Assembly: GCA_950295325.1 (NCBI GenBank)
Contig: OX485803.1
Coordinates: 38,581,554 to 38,641,553, forward strand
Source of the DNA: Polytrichum commune
Lineage: Eukaryota; Streptophyta; Polytrichopsida; Polytrichales; Polytrichaceae
Length of the DNA stretch: 60,000 nucleotides
Reading direction: 5' to 3'
The notes beneath the pieces were generated by a model. It was not told the origin of the DNA and ran no database searches. It worked only from the letters and a program-made list of their open reading frames with translations. Below are positions 45,601 through 57,279 of the stretch, one piece after another (position 1 is the first letter of the stretch; each line of letters opens with the position of its first letter). The position numbers and the translations under genes are program-made.

Positions 45601-48600
45601 GGGTGTTAGTGGCACCCCTTCATGTCATTGATGAAATTAATGGATTTTATGGATGCTTCATGATCATTGTCAGAATTCTTCTGCTGTGTTTTTAAAGAGG
45701 TTAGATTTCACCAAAAGACGAACCATCAAGGAAAACTTTTAAAGTTAGAGACACTGAATATGAGTTGGGGTGTGATCTCTAGGTGTTCATGCTATCAGCT
45801 GTTTCACCAGAAAAAATGGTGGAAGTGTTACAGAACCTCAAGCGAGTCCTAAAGGTTTGCCGTCCTTCAATCTCACTACTACTCCCTCTTTGATAATTGG
45901 AAGGAATTAAATTCCACAAATAAGACAAGGTTACATCATGGTAGGAGTTTCAAATCTAAAGTCCAATGTTTCTAGTGGATGTTAACCTCACAATGCAAGC
46001 TCAAGCATGTCTTTTCATCTCGCTCTTCAAGTGAAATCAATGATGCAGTTTGAATAGGCTGTGTGCATCCAATGTCAGTAGCTTGGGAATGGTAGTGTAA
46101 CCCTTGAGTGTCCAAGAGGCCCATTTTGGGCTCTCCACGAATATATTCATGTTTGTGAGCTTTATTCCCCTGCTTTTAGCAAATTTTGGGAAAAAATGAC
46201 TCTCTCTAAATTATTTAATTCATCAAGTGCCTTAAATAAATTGGTGTAAATACGGTAATGTAATACAAGATTTGGGTTCAAATACACAACCTGGGTGCAT
46301 ACTTAGTACATTGATCACAATGGCACATACAGATATATTTTGATTTTCTCTATGAGACAAGATACATTACTAAATATAGTTTCAAACTCATAAATCAATA
46401 AAAATAAGATTCTAAGACTTGGTGAAGGACTTGTAGAAAATGGGTATATAGGTCGTACACTTGGCCCCCTTAGACCCTGTTAAGTTTGAATGTTGCTTTT
46501 TGTGAGGCTGTTATGTATATTGAAAGCGCTGATTTCTGTTTGATGATTGGTGGGACAGCCAGGTGGTTATATTCTAGTTCGTGATTATGCTGTAGGTGAT
46601 TTGGCTCAGGTAAAATTTTCCCATTGAGTATTGGCAAAATCTGGTGTCAAATGCAAGACTAGAGCTTCAAGGCTTTTTTGATGCAGTCTCTGCATTTGAA
46701 GCTATTGCTCTCCTTAGAGCTGACTGCTGTGTTTTCTATTGCAGGAGAGGTTGACAAGTAAGGATCAGAAAATAAGTGAGAACTTCTTTGCAAGGGGGGA
46801 TGGAACGGTATTATCTCTTATTCCCTCTTAGTAATAGGATTTTCATTTTTCAAGAAACAAAATATCTAATTCCAGAGAATATTTTGAGATATCTAACAGC
46901 AGAGGTTTGTGAGCTTCAAATGGAGACACTTTTTGCTTGTTATTCTTAAATCTGTTGTAATTATGCGCATTTGAGGGTTAGCTGATAGATTGTATTTTGG
47001 TTTTGCAGCGTGCTTATTATTTTTCCGAGGAAAATCTAGTGAGCTTATTTGCAGAGCAAGGCTTAACATGTAAAGCAGTTTCTGTGCATTGTCGGCAAGT
47101 GCAGAATCGTGCTCGCGCTCTTGTCATGAATCGGTCAGTTGTTTGAGTCTTTTTGAGAACTTCACCTGATGTACTTTTTTTCTGTTATGACTTCTGGAGA
47201 TAATCTTCAAAATTGGATTTTAAGAATTAGTTCTATGGAGCCTAGGTAGATCAAGCCTACAGTCTCGTGGATTTTTTTGCTTAATATTAATCCTCTGCAA
47301 TCCTAGTTTCCCTCATTTTTTATAACTTTGGATTAGTTCATTTCGGCTATTCTCAGTCTGCAAGTCCTCCAAATGTTTGATTTCTTATTCATGCAAAAGC
47401 TTTAGAAACTTTGTGGAAACACATAACTAAGTTACTGAATCATGGTTGCAATATTTATACAGTCGGTGGATTCAAGGAGAGTTTCATCTTCCTATTGATG
47501 GAGAACTCAATGTTCAAGAACAACTTGCTGCTCTTCAGATGAAGAAGCAACCTGAGGTAGACAGCAGCATTTTGACAGAGCAGAATGAGGTGGAGGAAAT
47601 TGATCTTTCTGAGAGCATTGCAATGTCCCTATTTGCAACAACATCCACACTTGAGGTAGGTGAGTAAACACTTTGCTCATGCTCATTATATCTTCCAGAT
47701 ATAACTTTTACAATTCTTATTTGAGAGACAGTATTAACATTTTTGTTATATGCCCAGAACCGAATATACCTCTCGAGTATTTTTTGTGGGCCCTTACATA
47801 GGCATTTGATATAGCAGACTCTCATTTTGTGGAGTCACTTAGGGCCAAGGGTCCTTGAAACTTACACTATGGCCAAGGGTCGTGACCATGAAATTATTAG
47901 GGCGCTTGAAACTCATCTGAAGGCCATACCATGGAAATTTGAAATCAAATGTTGTGTGGTCATTGTTTTCAAGTCTGTAGTATAAAGTGAAGTGGAATGG
48001 TCTCTGCATTTTCCACATCTAATATAGAGATAGTCTATATCTCTACCAGAGGTGACTTGTATTTAGTGGCAAAAAGGAGAAGGTTTTTAGGCCAACATAG
48101 ATGATGTGTGTTTCTTGCAGATAACAAAGGTTGAAGTCGGGACAGAGGTTATACTCACCAAGTGCCTCTCAAAGGAAAACCAACATACAGTTCAGGCAAC
48201 AGGACTTCTTCTGTGGGATGCAGCCCCTGCTTTAGCAACCATATTAAACGCCAACCCACTTCTTCTAACCAACAAGCGAATCGTGGAGCTCGGATGTGGT
48301 GCAACAGCTTTCTGTTCACTAATTGCATCAAAATTTGCAACAACAATCGTTGCAACAGACGGTGATCTTTCCAGCATGGAGCTTCTTCAGGAGAATTTGG
48401 AGCTCAATTCAGAGACTTTTCCGGTGACAAAAGTGGTGTGCCGAACACTGGAGTGGGGGAAGGAAGAACATATCAACGAGGTGAAATCTCTTTCTGACAA
48501 TTTGGGGTTCGAACTGATTGTGGGTACAGATGTAACTTACGTGGCGGAAGCTGTGCCTCTTTTGTTTGCAACGGCAAGGGAGTTGATCACGAAACCCTCA

Positions 48601-48810
48601 AATGGATTGGGCCAGTCAATGTTGGTGTTGTGCCATTTTGCAAGGAGAGTGGCAGAGGGAGACATCCTTGCAACTGCTTTGGCCAATGGGTTCCGTCCGA
48701 TTGATGTTTGGGAAACTTGTTCTCCACGGCTTGTTGTACCCAAGGGACTTGAAAAATTGTCTTTGGGTCATGGACCTTTACGGCTGTTGTGTTTTCAGCC
48801 TTCAGAGTAA
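42621..48810 (+). CDS. fused METTL2/6-type and METTL21-type methyltransferase (12 exons)
   Basis: Exons 42621-42789, 43686-43747, 43902-43958, 44377-44421, 44624-44728, 45320-45427, 45783-45854, 46559-46609, 46745-46807, 47009-47133, 47463-47655 and 48121-48810 join in frame to 579 residues. Domain 1 (about 57-290) is of the METTL2/6/8 tRNA m3C type: [29 protein letters not shown], motif [16 protein letters not shown] (109-123), [34 protein letters not shown] and RALVMNRRWIQGEF. After an acidic linker, domain 2 (351-579) is a second Rossmann methyltransferase of the Methyltransf_16/METTL21 type: [37 protein letters not shown]. Arabidopsis has a homologue with the same fusion and near-equal length (family memory). 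Domain 1 likely makes 3-methylcytosine in tRNA; the target of domain 2 is unknown. The N-terminus has an (Ala-Pro)n run from a CCAGCT microsatellite. See the 181 bp duplication after exon 3. Confidence 0.95.
42663..42714 (+). repeat. CCAGCT/CCAACR coding microsatellite
   Basis: Six-base CCAGCT units, then CCAACACC units, in exon 1 of the methyltransferase. In the gene frame they read Ala-Pro then Thr-Pro; in another frame they give the false poly-Ser ORF at 42590-42874. Confidence 0.9.
43926..44289 (+). repeat. exact 181 bp tandem duplication across an exon-intron edge
   Basis: 43926-44108 and 44107-44289 are identical over 183 bases (period 181). The unit starts at GACAAAGAATGGGGCGACTA inside exon 3 and runs through the donor (CTGGTAGGT) into the intron. 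The second copy keeps the exon tail and donor. No base differs, so the event is very recent or an assembly artefact. Confidence 0.97.
44771..45152. mobile_element. hAT-type MITE in methyltransferase intron 5
   Basis: TIRs GATGTTGGACTGGTAT and (reverse complement) AGTGTTGGACTGATAT, with ATGTATG flanking both sides (44764-44770, 45153-45159). The interior shares long blocks with 24983-25357: AATACTAGTCAAATATTG-like, TGGTGGGTAT, ATACTAGG, and GGTATGAAGGTTCTTGCATG. It also contains a poly-A and (GAA)n stretch at 45054-45091. Confidence 0.72.
46115..46450. repeat. dispersed repeat in methyltransferase intron 7
   Basis: Ordered similarity to 58827-59170: TTGGG(C/T)TCTCCA, GACTCT(C/A)TCTAAATTA, GTTCAAATACACA(A/C)C(C/A)TGGGTG, ATATTTTGAT, AAACTCATAAAT versus AAACCCATAAAT. 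Non-coding interspersed family, direct orientation in both places. Confidence 0.65.
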
Positions 48811-48894
48811 TTGAAGGTGAAAAGTGAATTGTCACCTTATAGGCTACCCCAGATGGTATGAAGAGAATGTCATCTGTTTCTTGTTAAGGTTTGT

Positions 48895-49620
48895 GGCCCA
48901 ATCATGGGTAATTCTAACACCACTCGCAAAATCTGGCTGTTGGATCAGCTCAGGAATCAACCTATCCAGTTAGCAATTTCGAATCTCAAAGGGTGTCATT
49001 TCAAATTTTAGAATTGGATTTGAGATGCAATAGTTGTGAGAGGTCAAAGTGAAGATTCTCTTTCTCTTTAAATGATGACACATATTCTTCCAATAAGTTT
49101 CAATGTTGAACCTCAAATGGTAGTATTTTTTTGTGCACATAGTCCAATCTCACCGTCTAATCCAATGCAACAGACCATTTCTCTTGGTATTCATTCTTGA
49201 CTACAAGCCTTGCCATATAGGTGTCTTATTAAGAAGAGCGACCTTGCAAGGCCAACAAACATTAGCAAATGCTCTCAAATGGTGAAATGAGTTGGTAAGG
49301 TATGTGGGCGTATTGTGGGCACTACCAATCCACTGACAAATGTGACCTTTGAATCAGATCGGAAATTGTCTCATGGTTAGCAATTATGATGAATAATGAA
49401 GAGCACTATTTCAAATTTTACAATTGGAGTTGGGGTGCCCAAATAAGCACTCAAAGTGAAGATTCTCTTTCATTTTATTTTGACTTGGGCCTTGTGTGTC
49501 TGAATGCAATGAGTGATCACATAAAGCCCACATGCCTCACATATTGTTTTCCAAATTTACCCCAATTCTTGAAGTGACTCCCTTTTCTAACAGTGGGTCT
49601 CCTAGACACTCACTTCAAAT
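48895..49620. repeat. two adjacent copies of a dispersed repeat
   Basis: 48895-49270 and 49310-49620 share CAAATTTTA(G/C)AATTGGA(T/G)TT, GTCAAAGTGAAGATTCTCTTTC-type blocks and GATCAGCTC/GATCGGAA contexts, and both resemble 33765-34240. They start about 85 bases after the methyltransferase stop, so they may form its 3' flank. Confidence 0.65.
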
Positions 49621-49629
49621 GGATGCTAT

Positions 49630-50435
49630 TGTGGTCAAATAGGGCCATATGTTTATGCCTCTCATCTTGGCTGTGCCCCACCTATTTTGTTGGATAAAGT
49701 GCTCCTCAAAATTTCATGGTTGTGAGAATGTGAGCCTGGCAACTAACATTTTACTCTTGTTTATAATGTCTTGTATGTATGTAGATTAAAGTGTAAATTT
49801 GGGAAGTCCATGGCCCATGCCTATGTCCAAACATACTCACTTGTCTTTGTTACAATGTGTTGTATGGTGCACCAAAGTATTCTCTTTTGCTACAAACAAT
49901 GTGACATCCCAAAAAATGATTGTCACATCTCAAAAAAGAAAGCTTCTGTTGCATTGGATGACTTGGACATGGAACTGATACATTGCCTTTCATGCATAAG
50001 GGACTTGTCACATCCACCATCTGATGTTTCTAATAGCTTGATATTAATGATAAAATCCTATTATCTTCGTCTTACTCTTTGCAACCATATTAGGGAGCAT
50101 GGCACATACCCAATCACCTGTAGATTTGTGATCATCCCTAGTTAATTTCACTATCATTACCCAATTCAAGCTTTCTTATGCTAATTTCATGGTCAAATCA
50201 ATTTTATACGTTGTATCCCAAATATGGGAGCGAACATTTTGTAAATGACCAAACCATCAAAATGTCTTTTGAGATGTAGGCACTTCATGTTGCATAGGAG
50301 ATTGTCCAAAGTGGAGTGCAACAAAGAAATTAAAGGCATCGCCTGAAAATTCCAAATTGGATGACATCATGGGCATTCTCCTTCTGGATAGGTGTGTAAT
50401 AAGTCCCATAATAGGCATGGTACACTACAATCTAA
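49630..50435. other. intergenic, nothing recognised
   Basis: AT-rich. The 124-codon frame at 49771-50145 (plus) contains stretches rich in Cys, His and Ser but resembles no family I know and has no supporting splice context. Confidence 0.35.
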
Positions 50436-50439
50436 CCTT

Positions 50440-51582
50440 GTTAGTAGGACACTCGTTTATATGACACCCTCGATATAACGACACATTTTTGTGCAACCAA
50501 ACTTTTTAGTTCAAAACTCCCTCTTTTATATGATTACAACACTTGATAATACAACACTTAGAATCTCCATTTTGTCATATTAAAGAGGTAATTAATGCTA
50601 AAATTCCTTTCATCTATGTTATGTACATTTAAAATACATCCATTTCTACTTGGGAACTACTTGGGAACTTCACTTATCATTGGGAACTTAATGATAATTA
50701 GGGGTACTAGTGTAGAATGGACATGGTTAGGGTTAGAGTGGCCTCTTGCCTAGTATGTTGCCTTTGTACACGGGTGAGATAGTATCACCAATGCACTCTC
50801 TTTGCATTCTTGGAGTCTCCAATTCAATCTTCTACAATCTCCAATTCAATCTTGCAATACTCCATACTAGTCTCGCTCCAATCTTGCTTCTTGATCCGTG
50901 TGGTGAATGTTCCATCTTTTAAGCATAGGTTGAAGTTTTGTAACTTTTTTTTGTTTGGTGGCCGGCAGTCTATTTTGTAAGCATTTCAATCTTCTACCGA
51001 GCTCAATCAACTTTGATTACCGTATTCATAGTTTCTCTTCTTCTTACATCAAAAATCGATAGGATTTGTGTTGGTAAACCTTATCTCTAATCACATCCAC
51101 ATTGCTCAACAGTCGATTGATCTTAATGTTGATATGCATTCAATAGATGTGAATGATGTTGCTCCACTTACAGTAAAGCTTAGTGGTGTCAAACGTCGTG
51201 CATCATTATTGTCTAATATCTTATTAGACAACTCTTTGCATTTTGGTGTTAATGAAATTCATAATTTTCAAAAGCTAGTAGGGAATTTAGATAAGATGAC
51301 AATTGCTAACTTAGGTAGGCAACACCAGAGATCTTTGAACTCCTATTTCAAGAGTTCTTGAGAATATTTGTATTTTTTTGGAGTTATAAGTTATTATTTC
51401 ATACAATCTATATTGCTCAAACTCGTTGTATACATTTTTAAGCTCATATTGCTTATGTTTTTGTATTCCCTCCATAGTACGACAGTTTTACGCCATTTGT
51501 CATATTAACAAGAAGACGACACCTCGACAATACGACACTTTTTGTGTTTCCCAAACGTGTCATACTAAAGAGGGAGTACAGT
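50440..51582 (+). mobile_element. pogo/Tigger-like element with transposase C-terminal remnant
   Basis: Left end ACTCGTTTATATGACACCCT then CGATATAACGACAC; right end, reverse complemented, ACTCCCTCTTTAGTATGACA, followed by a TGTCGTATTGTCGAGGTGTC-type block. Such TCGTATTAYGACA termini are typical of Tigger/pogo relatives. Between them, a 97-residue frame at 51068-51361 (VKRRASLLSNILLDNS, GVNEIHNFQKLVGNLDKM, RQHQRSLNSYF) looks like the C-terminal tail of a CENP-B/jerky-type transposase; the DDE core is gone. Family assignment is inference from termini plus tail. Non-autonomous. Confidence 0.5.
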
Positions 51583-52003
51583 ATAACGAACAATACTTGA
51601 GGAGTCCACCAATCACCTAATGTGAATTTCAATTGCTGCGTGCAAATTACTAACATCATGAAAATGTTGAACATGCAGAATACATGAAGACAAGGCTCAA
51701 GTGACAACATGGCCTGTTTGAGAGGATTCTCTCATTTGGTTTTCAATGAAATAACAAGCAGAAATCACCACAAGCACATTACCTTTATTAAACAAATTAT
51801 CGTGAGCAACATGAAATTCGTCTACAATCTACCCATATGAATCAAGGAATAAGTCTCTTTCATCAGGATTGGTTCTCCATGTATGTGGTGCATGTTCTAT
51901 TCGCACTAAAACATGACCACAAATGGGCATTAAGGTCCATAGCAATCGCCTTCTCTAAAAAGTGAGAATGGATTAGTGCACCAATACAGGAGGCTATCAG
52001 CAC

Positions 52004-53762
52004 CTACTTGCTTTCGGCATCGTAGAGGTCCGTCCTGCATTGTATTTTGTCAAGGAGAAACATAACAATAATGCCGGAGAAACATTTGACTAGGATTGGT
52101 GTAAGTAATTGTGAGCAACGTGTGAGGTTCCTATTTGAGGTTCAAGCAACAAATTTACTGTGGGTTGACGCCCTTATAGACAAGCCTCTGTAAACACTGG
52201 TGATTAACACACTTTTAGGACAAAAAGTTATAAAAATTCCAACAACGAAATTAGTAACAAGTGAGGAGCACCATAAGAAGGATGAAATACATGCCATAGG
52301 ATACACAAGGTAGCCTCCATGCAAGAGTGCAGCTCCAAGCACGACTCCAAACAATCGATCACGCAACACAGGTTTCGTTCTCAAGCCTATCCTGACTGCA
52401 GACATCATTAAGTTCATCTCAGAACATAAGGTATGCATTCTTAGAATCAATAATAATGTGGCTTTATGATGTCAAAGCCAACAGACAAATCACTATATGA
52501 CTGTTGCCAACACAATTAATGTCTATTACAACCTGCAAACGTCAACTAAAAGTGTATAGAATGCAAGATTAAGCAACTACACAAATGTACATATATTCAT
52601 ACTGTTCATCCAAGGACGTAATTAGAAAAATAGCAAGGGCATCTATTTAGTGATCATGCAAGAAAATTACATACTCAGAGGGAGAACAGGGGCATAAATT
52701 AGAGGCACAAGAAACTTAAAAGGTGCTTTCCTCGGTTCCCGCCTTCTGCCTTCTGCCCTGCAATATGACAGGTAACATTAGTCAACATTCGATCGTCAGC
52801 TGCATAGATGGAAAAAATGGCGAGTAAAGATATGCAAAACAGAGATACACTAATCTGAGGCACATCTATATTAGAAAAATGTCCTTGTAATTGTCGAGGT
52901 TCAGAGAACACTTACAGATGATGACAAGCAGTAAAACCACCAATAAGAATCATAAGACATAGTTAATCCAAAGCTTTGAGTCACATACTCAGTTCAAGTA
53001 ATCACAAGGGAGCAATCAGAAATGCGGGTTTCTATTGTTTCTGCTACACATCTCCAGAGATAACGGAATTACTCAATAGCATCTGTGCTAAGACCTCAAT
53101 TAGTGATAGAAATGTCGACCTTCTTAATCCTCTGCTTTTAAGTCTCTTGAACCATCTGATCAACATGGTTAAGGGTGACTTAAGCCTCATGTCCCTGTTT
53201 GCAATCCTCGGTTTACAAAACCTAATTTATTTTCTCAATCGGAATTCGTTGTATCCCGAAGTAGAACAAAATTCCTGAATCACGTAGAGAATCCCCTACG
53301 TAATTCATGAAATCGATTCTACTTCTGAAAATGACGAATTACGACAGAGGAAATTAAGTAGGTTTTGTAAACTGACAATTGCAAACTAGGACATGAGGCT
53401 TAAGGAATGTGTGGCAGAGTGACAAAACACGAGTTCAGATGATCATCAACACCTATCAACCTTGCGAGGAACTTCTTTAGTGAATTCAAAGCAAATCTTA
53501 CAGAGGGAGCCAATCTTCAGTGCGAGTGAATCTACATCATTTCGCATTGCAAAGAATCCATACAGCAGCAGTCTTGTCATTCCGTAGCACCTTGGGCTAT
53601 GGTGAAATGAAGAACCACAACACGAAACTTAAACCCTAAAAGCCTCCAAATCTCCATAAAAGGACACAATTTGCATACACAAAACCTATTCCACGGGTTC
53701 AGTAACCCTTCATAGCTTTTGGAAAGAGTGACTAACTCTGCGGTGGCAGAAGAGGAAGACAT
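52004..53762 (-). CDS. small conserved plant membrane protein, 93 aa (four exons)
   Basis: Minus-strand exons 53762-53686, 52757-52675, 52395-52305 and 52034-52004 join in frame with GT-AG introns (donors GTTTTG, GTATGT, GTATCC) to 93 residues. Residues 1-36 are polar with a basic REGRRREPRK-like patch (RAEGRRREPRK); then come two hydrophobic stretches, FKFLVPLIYAPVLPLIRIGL (39-58) and LFGVVLGAALLHGGYLV (68-84), split by a basic RTKPVLRDR loop; the end is TDLYDAESK. I recall plant proteins of this length with the same PLIRxxLRxxPVxRDRLF core and acidic tail, uncharacterised, but cannot name a locus. The exact phase match at three junctions, with a conserved-looking tail in a 31-base last exon, is strong evidence of a real gene. 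Topology suggests a hairpin in an organelle or ER membrane (inference). Confidence 0.82.
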
Positions 53763-53779
53763 CGTTTTACTCCTCTGCT

Positions 53780-56400
53780 GCCACAAATTGAAGCAATACT
53801 CAATCCTCCTCCTCCGAAGTTCTTCTTCCTCCTTCCCGTAAGGATGAGTTCGTACTTGGAGACCTACTACCGCTTAAAATTCAGCTCGGAATTCAACGCA
53901 GCTCTTGTGACCTAATTTTAAGTGTGGTGAAAATCAATTGAATTTTCCGCTGCCACCGATGAGAACATCCTCGGATCGCGCTAATAATCTAAGCTCGAGT
54001 ATTCCCCAAATGGCATTAAGTGCTCTTGACGAGCATTTCAATCGCTTCGGCTTAGCCCTTTCTTTCAATTTCAAATGATACTTCTTTATGCTCATCAAGG
54101 GACCCTCCCATTGGGGCTTAACAATGCCATGCATTTGCCTTTCGCCTCCAAAAGCTTATTGCAAACTTTCTTGAATGGTTATTGTCTATACATAAAGAGT
54201 TGTGGATATCTTATCTTTCTTGACTTATGCTCATTATAATAGATTGTAATGGTGCTTGCATAGCAAGATAGGGGCAAACAATGCATTCTATGAGAGGAGG
54301 GAACGATACATGTGCAAAAAGGTGGAGTTGGTCAATGTTTTTCACCAGTCGAATGCCACAGAAACACAAAACCCTTTGAAAAAAGCAATCCCCATGTCTA
54401 AATGTCACTTCTTTAACAATAAATTTGTGGATTTTTAATAGAAGGCATTCATGCAATCTATACATGGCTTTCAACTCTAAAAACTTTCCAATGAATTTAG
54501 ATTATGCAATTTTTATAAGTTTCATATTAGAACTACTTTAGATGTGCGTAATCCTCAAGAAATGCACATTAGAGCGCAATTGAAGCAAACATTACATATG
54601 AACAACTGTCATTATAGGATTTTCTTATATAAAATATTTTTTCATAAATGTCCACATAACATATGTGTTTCAATACATATCTCAATCTCTTATTACAAAA
54701 GATTTGTAGTTGTACACCAATTCCACTTTTGACCTATTTTGATTGCAACCTGCCCTATCCTTAGGGCTTGATATTCTTTATGTTCAAAGTCTCTAAAGCA
54801 ATCAATGCTACTTAGTTTCTAATTATTATATACTATTAGTATCTTAACCTTAACCCTAATCCTACACCTATGCTAGTACCAGCAAGTCTCTGGTCGAACT
54901 CATTTGAGATTCAGGCCCATGGGGATGCACCTTTCATAACACAATTGGGTATGCGTGAATGCACAATAAGAAGTATTTATTTGAACTTTCATGTACTACG
55001 TCTATATATGCTACACAAATTAGAACTCATAGTTATGTACATGTATGGAGGACCTCTAGGAAATATACATCATTTGTACTTGTATGGTATGGTCACTTAT
55101 CGAGGTCCATTTAGTTGAAGGAGCATGAGGGGTGTGATTATGATCACATATTAATTGATGATTCTAATGCACAAGGTGGTGACAAGGAAAATTGTAATGT
55201 TGGAGAAGACAATTCAAACATGCGCAAGGATGTTGTCATAAAGACGGAATTGATGTTGTCACAACTTGAATATGATTTATATGAAGATGTGGAGTTGCAA
55301 AGTGAGCTTTGGCATGCCTTGGATGTTGTAATTGATGAAAACGATAAAATGCCCTCTCCATCTAATGTAAAGTCCATTACGACCTATGTAAGAGGTAGGG
55401 CAGTCTAGAATATCCAAAAGTACACTTGTTAGTCAATTGAATGGCAATTGAACTATATCTAATGATCGATTGACTCGAACTAAGGTCGGCATATGATATA
55501 TGAAGCCTAAACTCCTTACCTCTGTAAATCATGATATTATGTTCAATCTTGGCTATGATTGTAGAATGTGTTTTCTGAGCACGCATGAAGCTAGAATTGT
55601 CAAAAGAAAAATATGGTAGTCCAAAAACATTAGCTCCAATTAAGGTTTAGTTTCTTGGGAGGGTTTATAAAATGCGTAGAGAATTTGGTAACCATTGGGT
55701 GGAGTATAAGGACTTGATGAACTTGACTTGACTTGACTTGATGAACCGTCCATCAAGCATGGAGATTGGTGTATGTTGGTGTCAAGAAGGGACCAACAAT
55801 AAGTGGACCTACGATCTTACGGATCATTTGATGGTATATTCAGAAACAATAATGTCATTAGCTTCAATGGCATATATTGTAGACTTAGATGCGTATGAGT
55901 TACATTTGGGGGATGAAAAATGTCTTCAATGACTTTATCAATGAATGCTAGGGGTTTACATTATACATGTGATAGGGGCTCATTATTATTCAAAAGTATA
56001 TTTTTATACTTATGTTAATGACTACATATGAATGTAATTTTGTTTTCTTTCATATACATATTGTCACTTGTAACATTATCATTGAAATTGTATGTGTATC
56101 GCTTGATTTTACCCAAAAAAATAAACTTGTATATAGGAGAGTTTTAGAGTGTGTTACAAATGCACATGGTTCTTGGGTTTTAGTGAAAGGTGCACCCCCC
56201 GGGGATTCAAGACGCAAACCTTCATATGCATCTGAGGTTCTATGTAAGCTAACAAAAGAGAACTAAAGACCCATGTAAGGATCTAGATAGAGTTATTTAG
56301 AATCTAACTTAAGTCCTACTCTTAAGATAAGGCATGGGGCAACGATAGACGAGGAGAGGTCAAGAGTTGAGACATGCATAAATTAAACCATAAAATTGAT
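53780..56400. other. intergenic; AT-rich, unassigned ORFs
   Basis: 53763-53900 is the likely promoter and leader of the minus-strand membrane protein gene (pyrimidine-rich CTCCTCCTCCG on the plus strand). Frames at 54870-55118 and 55115-55408 overlap by a few bases; the second is acidic (IDDSNAQGGDKENCNV) but matches nothing I know. (ACTTG)n at about 55721-55740. Possibly remains of a transposon. Confidence 0.35.
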
Positions 56401-56430
56401 CAATTGGGCAAAGCCTTACGTACGTAGCAC

Positions 56431-57261
56431 TCGGGGGGGGGGGGGGGGGGGGCACTGGCGGAAAACGTAGGAACTACGTGCGATAAAATATAGGGTCTTG
56501 TATAAAAATTTGGCGTAAAATTTGTAAAATTATTAGATGTAGTATAGGGTGCTCTGGGATTGTGAAACATGATTACATGTAATATAGCATTTGACAAAAC
56601 ATGATTAAATTACCTAAGTGGTACATATAAAATAGCATGGAGAAAAAGCGATAGTTTCAAAAATTAAATACTTTGCCACCAAAATATAAAACCGGCCCCA
56701 CTTTAGACCTTTCAGAAATTGCATAAATGAAAAAAAAATGGACAGCTAATTGCCTAAATACATTAGGAAATGGGGGCTATCAACCGATAAATTTCGCACG
56801 CTCTAGGCCCACTCTCGGGTAAAAATTGAAAAATCCGAGCTACCTCCAGAAAGCTCGGCAATTAGCCGTTTCCTCTACAGAACTCCCCGGACTCTGCTCC
56901 CGCCCTCTCTCGCCCCCGCCTCCATCAACCTAGTTGGCAGACCTCAACTTGGTGCAAGAGTGGCACTCTGCTTCTCCGAGGCCCTGGAACAATCGGAGGA
57001 TTCGGCTTCCAAAAATCGAAAACAATCAAGCAATCACCACCGGAAGCCTGGACATATAAGTAATATAGGGTACCATAAAATCAACCATCCAAGAATTTAT
57101 AATTACCAATAGGGTGCAAATAATCATAACAATTTACCATTATTTCAAAAATTAGCATCCCTTATAATCCTTTCTCATAGGTAAATAGCCCCCATTTTAA
57201 TAGGTCATTATCGCAGGTATATGCAAAATATACAAGGGAGTGCCCCCCCCCCCCCCCCCGA
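56431..57261. mobile_element. candidate element bounded by inverted poly-G/poly-C tracts
   Basis: CACTC followed by 20 G (56433-56452) and GCACT is mirrored by AGTGC, 17 C (57243-57259) and GAGAC. Just inside, GCGATAA and ATAGGGT/ACCTATT blocks also pair. The GC-rich unlike-neighbour stretch at 56780-57050 lies between. Looks like a TIR element whose ends carry homopolymer runs; no target duplication identified. Confidence 0.45.
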
Positions 57262-57279
57262 GACGTAGCACCTTGTTGT

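Noticed and set aside
52976-53278. 100-codon plus-strand ORF
   Set aside because: Lies wholly in intron 1 of the minus-strand membrane protein gene and shows no family or splice context.
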